A DNA stretch of 64,000 nt from Oscillospiraceae bacterium (lineage in GTDB: Bacteria; Bacillota; Clostridia; Oscillospirales; Ruminococcaceae): contig JAGASH010000005.1 of the NCBI GenBank assembly GCA_017847835.1, positions 372,001 to 436,000 on the forward strand, given 5' to 3'. Below the pieces are notes generated by a model. That model ran no database searches. It was not told the origin of the DNA and saw only the letters and a list, made by a program, of their open reading frames with translations. Both the position numbers and the translations under genes were made by a program. How positions within the stretch are numbered: the first letter of the stretch is position 1; each line of letters opens with the position of its first letter. Positions 60,367 to 64,000 of the stretch are shown here, in pieces.

Positions 60367-61842
60367 ATGCTCAGCGGCAGCGTGTTGACAGCCGTTCTTG
60401 AAAACGGCAGCACAATTGAATATGTGTACGACGCAAACGCTCCTCGCGGCGGTATGAAGCACACCTTTTTCACTCCCGACAGGCGCTTTGCAGTGCAGTT
60501 TTTCAATAATCCCGCAGACTCGCTCAACCCGCGCCTGCAAGACCGCATAAGAACGATTGTCGGCTTATACAATCCGACTCTTTCCGAAGCGGACGGCGGC
60601 GCGCTCGGCAATACCGAAAAGACCGCGGAGTATTTCAGACAGCGCTTTTGCTGGCCTGTCGCGATTGTTCAGCAGCCCGAATTCGGCATAGTCTGCCCGA
60701 CCTATCCCGCGAACTTTTTCTTCGACAGCACGGCTTCGCTTGTCCTCAACCTCAACGGCAAGGACAAAAAATCGAACTGGTTCACGGGAAGAAACCGCAG
60801 ATATCTCGCACCCGCAGAACGCGGTGATTTCAGGACAATGCTCGGCACGGCAATCAGCCTTTGCCGCTCCGTCCGCAGAATGCACCAAGCAGGTCTTGCG
60901 CACTCGGATTTGTCCTGCAACAACGTGCTGATTGACCCGAAAAGCGGCTCAGCGGTTGTTATCGACATCGACAGCCTTGTCGTGCCGAACAAATACGCGC
61001 CCGAGGTTGTCGGGACGCGCGGCTATATCGCGCCCGAGGTGCTTGCCTCAATGAACCTTGACAGCGGTGACGCAAACCGTGCTCTTCCCTGCGTTCAGAC
61101 GGATTTACACGCGCTTCCCGTGCTGATTTACGAGTATCTTTTCTTCCGGCACCCGCTTATCGGTCCGAAGATTTACTCCGAAAACAGCGCCGAAGAGGAC
61201 GATTTCCTCGCGCTCGGCTCTATGGCAACGTTTATCGAAAATCCGAATGATACCTCAAATCGTCCTCCCGACCTCAGCGTAACAATACAATCGCTTTCAA
61301 CGGGACTGGAACGGCTGTTTCTGAGAGCGTTTGTCGACGGACTTCACAATCCCGCCGAACGTCCCACGGCAATGGAATGGGAAAGCGAGCTGCTGCGCGC
61401 TTGGGACAGGCTCGTGCCGTGCGCAAACCCGAACTGCGAGAAAAAGTGGTTTATTCTGCGCGATGAAAGTAATCCCGTCTGCCCGTTCTGCAAAACGCGG
61501 CTTTCGGGCAAAATCATCACGCTCAATTTCAAAAGCGAAATGCGCGGCAAAAAAGGCGTGTTCCGCGATAAATCTCAGGTTGTCGTGTACGACAGAATGC
61601 CTCTCTACGACTGGCAGGTGTACGCAAACGTCCACAACGACGAAAAAGCCGACAGGACGCTGCGCGCTTATACCGCTTTCTACAACGGAATGTGGCTGCT
61701 TGTCAACAACTCGGTTGAGGGAATGCTCTCGCCGTCGGGAAGACTTGTTCCTTCGGGCAGCGCAATTGAGCTGAAAGACCGAACCGTTTTCAGAATGACA
61801 GGCAAGGAAAACGGGCTGCTTTGCGAGGTTACGGAAACCTGA
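60367..61842 (+). CDS. Atypical protein kinase with zinc ribbon (TerY triad)
   Basis: This 491-residue protein has a kinase-like domain in its first 340 residues. The catalytic loop is AHSDLSCNNVLI, the metal-binding triplet is VVIDIDSL (DID instead of DFG), and GTRGYIAPEVLA is the activation segment end. A zinc ribbon follows (CANPNCEKKWF...NPVCPFCKTRL, about residues 357-380), then a C-terminal beta-rich domain. This build is the kinase of the TerY-phosphorylation triad. It is the natural opponent of the PP2C gene upstream. Confidence 0.9.
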   Translation: MLSGSVLTAVLENGSTIEYVYDANAPRGGMKHTFFTPDRRFAVQFFNNPADSLNPRLQDRIRTIVGLYNPTLSEADGGALGNTEKTAEYFRQRFCWPVAIVQQPEFGIVCPTYPANFFFDSTASLVLNLNGKDKKSNWFTGRNRRYLAPAERGDFRTMLGTAISLCRSVRRMHQAGLAHSDLSCNNVLIDPKSGSAVVIDIDSLVVPNKYAPEVVGTRGYIAPEVLASMNLDSGDANRALPCVQTDLHALPVLIYEYLFFRHPLIGPKIYSENSAEEDDFLALGSMATFIENPNDTSNRPPDLSVTIQSLSTGLERLFLRAFVDGLHNPAERPTAMEWESELLRAWDRLVPCANPNCEKKWFILRDESNPVCPFCKTRLSGKIITLNFKSEMRGKKGVFRDKSQVVVYDRMPLYDWQVYANVHNDEKADRTLRAYTAFYNGMWLLVNNSVEGMLSPSGRLVPSGSAIELKDRTVFRMTGKENGLLCEVTET

Positions 61843-61857
61843 TTATTATGCCAAAAC

Positions 61858-61877
61858 GCGGATTTTCCGCTTTATTT
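61858..61877 (+). terminator. Short terminator after the TerY triad
   Basis: A 5-bp stem GCGGA / TCCGC with a 3-base loop is followed by TTTATTT. It is short, so read-through into the P-ATPase gene is possible. Confidence 0.45.
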
Positions 61878-61894
61878 ACAGAAAGGAACAACCA

Positions 61895-64000
61895 ATGAAG
61901 AAATTCGGACTTACAGACAGTGAAGTTGCCGAAAGCAAACAGAAATTCGGCGATAATTCAATGACAGAAAAAGCCTCCGAGAGCTTTTGGGATAAACTGA
62001 AAGACAATCTCGGCGACCCGATGATAAAAATTCTTATCGTGGCGCTTCTTATAAACGTTGTGCTGGCAATTCTCGGCATAACGGGCGTTATCAAGGAGGG
62101 CGCGCCCGAATGGTTTGAGCCGCTGGGCATATTCATAGCAATCTGCCTTGCTACGCTCGTTTCCACGTTCTCCGAGTACAGAAACGAAAACGCGTTCCAG
62201 AAATTGCAGGAAGAAGCCTCGCGCATTATGTGCAAGGTGTACAGAAACGGCGTAATCTCCGAGGTTGCGATAAACGACATCGTTGTCGGCGACGCGATTT
62301 TGCTTCAGTCGGGCGACAAAATCCCCGCTGACGGTATCATCATCGACGGCGATATCAAGGTTGACCAGTCGGTTCTTAACGGAGAAAGCCGCGAGGCAAA
62401 GAAAACAACCATTCCGGACGGCTGGACGGACACCGACGACAATATCAATTTCGACAACGAGCACAAGGTTTTCCGCGGCGCTGTCGTTTGCTCGGGCAAC
62501 GCAGTTATGCAGGTTACGGTTGTCGGCGACAAGTCGGTTTACGGAAAGATTGCAAGCGAGCTTCAGACCGACGACGACCGCGAAACTCCCCTCAAAGTCA
62601 AGCTCACAAAGCTCGCAAACGGTATCTCGAAATTCGGCTATATCGGCGGTGTTGCAATCGCAATCGCAATGCTGGTTAAGACGCTTTTCCTTGCTCCCGG
62701 CGGAGTTGAAGCAGTTCTGTTCGCAGGCGGAGAATTTCAGTGGGTAGCACTGATAAACGCGGTAATTCAGGCGATTATGCTTGCGGTTATCATCATCGTA
62801 ATGGCAGTTCCCGAGGGACTTCCGCTTATGATTGCGATTGTTTCGGCTCAGAATATGGGAAAAATGCTCAAAGACAACGTTCTTGTACGCAAGGTTGCCG
62901 GTATCGAAACCGCAGGCTCGCTGAACATTCTGTTCTCCGATAAAACGGGCACGATTACCAAGGGCAAGCTCGAAGCAATCAACTTCCTTGACGGCGCTGT
63001 AAACGAGTACAAGACAATGAACGACGTTGACGGAAAGCTCAAAGATTTGCTCGCGCTGTCCATTCACAAAAACACGCTGTCTATCATCAGCGGTGAGGGC
63101 AAGGACAGAAAGGTTCTCGGCGGAAACGCAACCGAGCGCGCTATTCTCGGCTATGCTGTCGATAACCCGTCAAATGCGGACGTAATCGCAGTCGGCAATA
63201 TCCCGTTCAACTCCACAAACAAATATTCTGCAACTCAGGTTGACGGACAGTATTCGCTTTCGCTTATCAAGGGCGCGCCCGAAAAGATTTTGCAGCGCTG
63301 CTCTCACTATTACGACAAGGACGGAAACAAGCAACCGTTTGATATGGCGGCTCTCAACGCGAAAATTGACGAGCTTGCAAACCGTGCAATCCGTGTTCTT
63401 GCGCTTGCAACAAGCGAGGACGCTCTCGGAGAGGACTCGCTTCCCGACGGAAACAACTGGACGCTCGTGGGCTGTCTTGGCATTCGCGACGAGGTTCGTC
63501 CCGAGTCCGTCACCGCAATCAAAGAGGTCAAAGGCGCGGGAGTGCAGGTTGTTATGATTACCGGCGACCGCAGAGAAACCGCTGTTGCAATCGCAAAGGA
63601 AGCGGGACTTATCGACGACGAAAAGACAAATCTTATGCTCACGTCCGATGAGCTGTCGAAGATGTCCGACGAGGAAATCAAGGCGAAGCTCAAGGATATC
63701 CGCGTAATCGCGCGCGCACTTCCCTCCGACAAGAGCCGTCTTGTACGTCTTGCACAGGAACTCGACCTTGTTGCAGGTATGACAGGTGACGGTGTAAACG
63801 ACTCACCCGCGCTCAAAAAAGCAGACGTCGGCTTTGCGATGGGCGGCGGCACCGAGGTTGCAAAAGAGGCTTCGGATATCGTTATCCTCGACGACAACTT
63901 CAACTCAATCGACCGTGCAATCCTCTACGGACGCACAATCTTCAACTCAATCAGAAAATTCATCGTATTCCAGCTTACAATCAACGTTGCGGCGGTTCTT
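61895..64000 (+). CDS. Calcium-transporting P-type ATPase (PMCA-like), 3' truncated by window
   Basis: The frame is open from the ATG at 61895 to the end of the window (702 codons), so the last transmembrane helices are missing. It is a P2-type ATPase: an N-terminal actuator domain (KIPADG, VLNGESREAKK in the TGES position), PEGLPL in the fourth transmembrane segment, the phosphorylation motif LFSDKTGTITKG, and the hinge MTGDGVNDSPALKKADVG. The family usually exports Ca2+. The TGES motif reads NGES here. GAAAGG precedes the start. It lies 52 bases after the kinase gene, on the same strand. Confidence 0.93.
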   Translation, partial: MKKFGLTDSEVAESKQKFGDNSMTEKASESFWDKLKDNLGDPMIKILIVALLINVVLAILGITGVIKEGAPEWFEPLGIFIAICLATLVSTFSEYRNENAFQKLQEEASRIMCKVYRNGVISEVAINDIVVGDAILLQSGDKIPADGIIIDGDIKVDQSVLNGESREAKKTTIPDGWTDTDDNINFDNEHKVFRGAVVCSGNAVMQVTVVGDKSVYGKIASELQTDDDRETPLKVKLTKLANGISKFGYIGGVAIAIAMLVKTLFLAPGGVEAVLFAGGEFQWVALINAVIQAIMLAVIIIVMAVPEGLPLMIAIVSAQNMGKMLKDNVLVRKVAGIETAGSLNILFSDKTGTITKGKLEAINFLDGAVNEYKTMNDVDGKLKDLLALSIHKNTLSIISGEGKDRKVLGGNATERAILGYAVDNPSNADVIAVGNIPFNSTNKYSATQVDGQYSLSLIKGAPEKILQRCSHYYDKDGNKQPFDMAALNAKIDELANRAIRVLALATSEDALGEDSLPDGNNWTLVGCLGIRDEVRPESVTAIKEVKGAGVQVVMITGDRRETAVAIAKEAGLIDDEKTNLMLTSDELSKMSDEEIKAKLKDIRVIARALPSDKSRLVRLAQELDLVAGMTGDGVNDSPALKKADVGFAMGGGTEVAKEASDIVILDDNFNSIDRAILYGRTIFNSIRKFIVFQLTINVAAVL

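Noticed and set aside
61958..63067. Minus-strand frame of 369 codons opposite the P-type ATPase
   Set aside because: Shadow of the ATPase gene, which has all its motifs in frame on the plus strand.

Overview
The window looks like a chromosome segment of an anaerobic, fermentative Clostridia member close to Ruminococcus (Oscillospiraceae). The pointers are a class III (Firmicutes-type) fructose-bisphosphatase, AdhE with a Rex regulator, two different [FeFe]-hydrogenase-family proteins, an indolepyruvate:ferredoxin oxidoreductase with PaaK, a clostripain-type protease, RNase J, GdpP, SpoIVB, and strong vegetative promoters (TTGACA-17-TATAAT). Composition is roughly half G+C by eye and even throughout, except for one AT-rich orphan gene at 56970-57470. 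There is no phage, insertion sequence, rRNA operon or CRISPR array.

Layout. 1-6.3 kb: end of addA, a secreted beta-propeller protein, an aldose-epimerase-like gene, an AraC regulator and fbp. 6.3-10.9 kb (minus): operon maoC-iorA-iorB-paaK-acetyltransferase for aryl-acid/aryl-CoA metabolism. 11-12.4 kb: group-B-like [FeFe] hydrogenase with its own promoter. 12.6-15.4 kb: a small orphan gene and a fused FeoA-FeoB iron transporter. 15.4-17.3 kb: YolD and Y-family polymerase. 17.5-24.8 kb: rex, adhE, an APH-fold kinase, a [2Fe-2S] thioredoxin-like protein, a PAS-containing sensory hydrogenase (HydS) and a SpoIIE-type phosphatase, read as one operon. 25-33.3 kb: LysR regulator, clostripain-family protease, rlmH, D,D-carboxypeptidase, a phosphoesterase with a YdbC-like protein, a zinc-ribbon membrane protein and a lipoprotein barnase with its barstar. 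33.5-39.8 kb: tRNA-Leu(CAA), YfcE, YfhO, YjbQ, a membrane/DUF4097 cluster and tRNA-Ser(CGA). The two tRNAs share an unusual structured repeat downstream. 39.8-46 kb: HD-GYP protein, CorA with a candidate leader peptide, ftsH, hpt. 46-53 kb: long housekeeping operon rnj-gdpP-rplI-dnaB-tilS. 53-58 kb: spoIVB, clpC, AT-rich orphan, gtrA. 58-64 kb: TerY-type VWA / PP2C / kinase triad and the start of a calcium-type P-ATPase.

How it fits together. Much of the left half concerns disposal of reducing power. Rex reads NADH/NAD+, AdhE turns acetyl-CoA and NADH into ethanol, HydS is probably an H2 or redox sensor that signals through the kinase/phosphatase pair, and the group-B hydrogenase and IorAB are ferredoxin-linked. 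FeoAB would supply the iron these enzymes need. In Ruminococcus albus a comparable unit carrying rex, aad, kinase, phosphatase and hydS also contains the catalytic hydrogenase gene hydA2; here that gene is not adjacent.

The observations most worth following are: (1) the rex-to-phosphatase sensory-hydrogenase operon without hydA2; (2) a roughly 70-bp repeat 3' of both tRNA genes, whose inner hairpin is identical while the outer stem has changed on both sides and still pairs; (3) a membrane-anchored barnase/barstar pair; (4) a 28-codon leader ORF before corA; (5) the TerY-phosphorylation triad.
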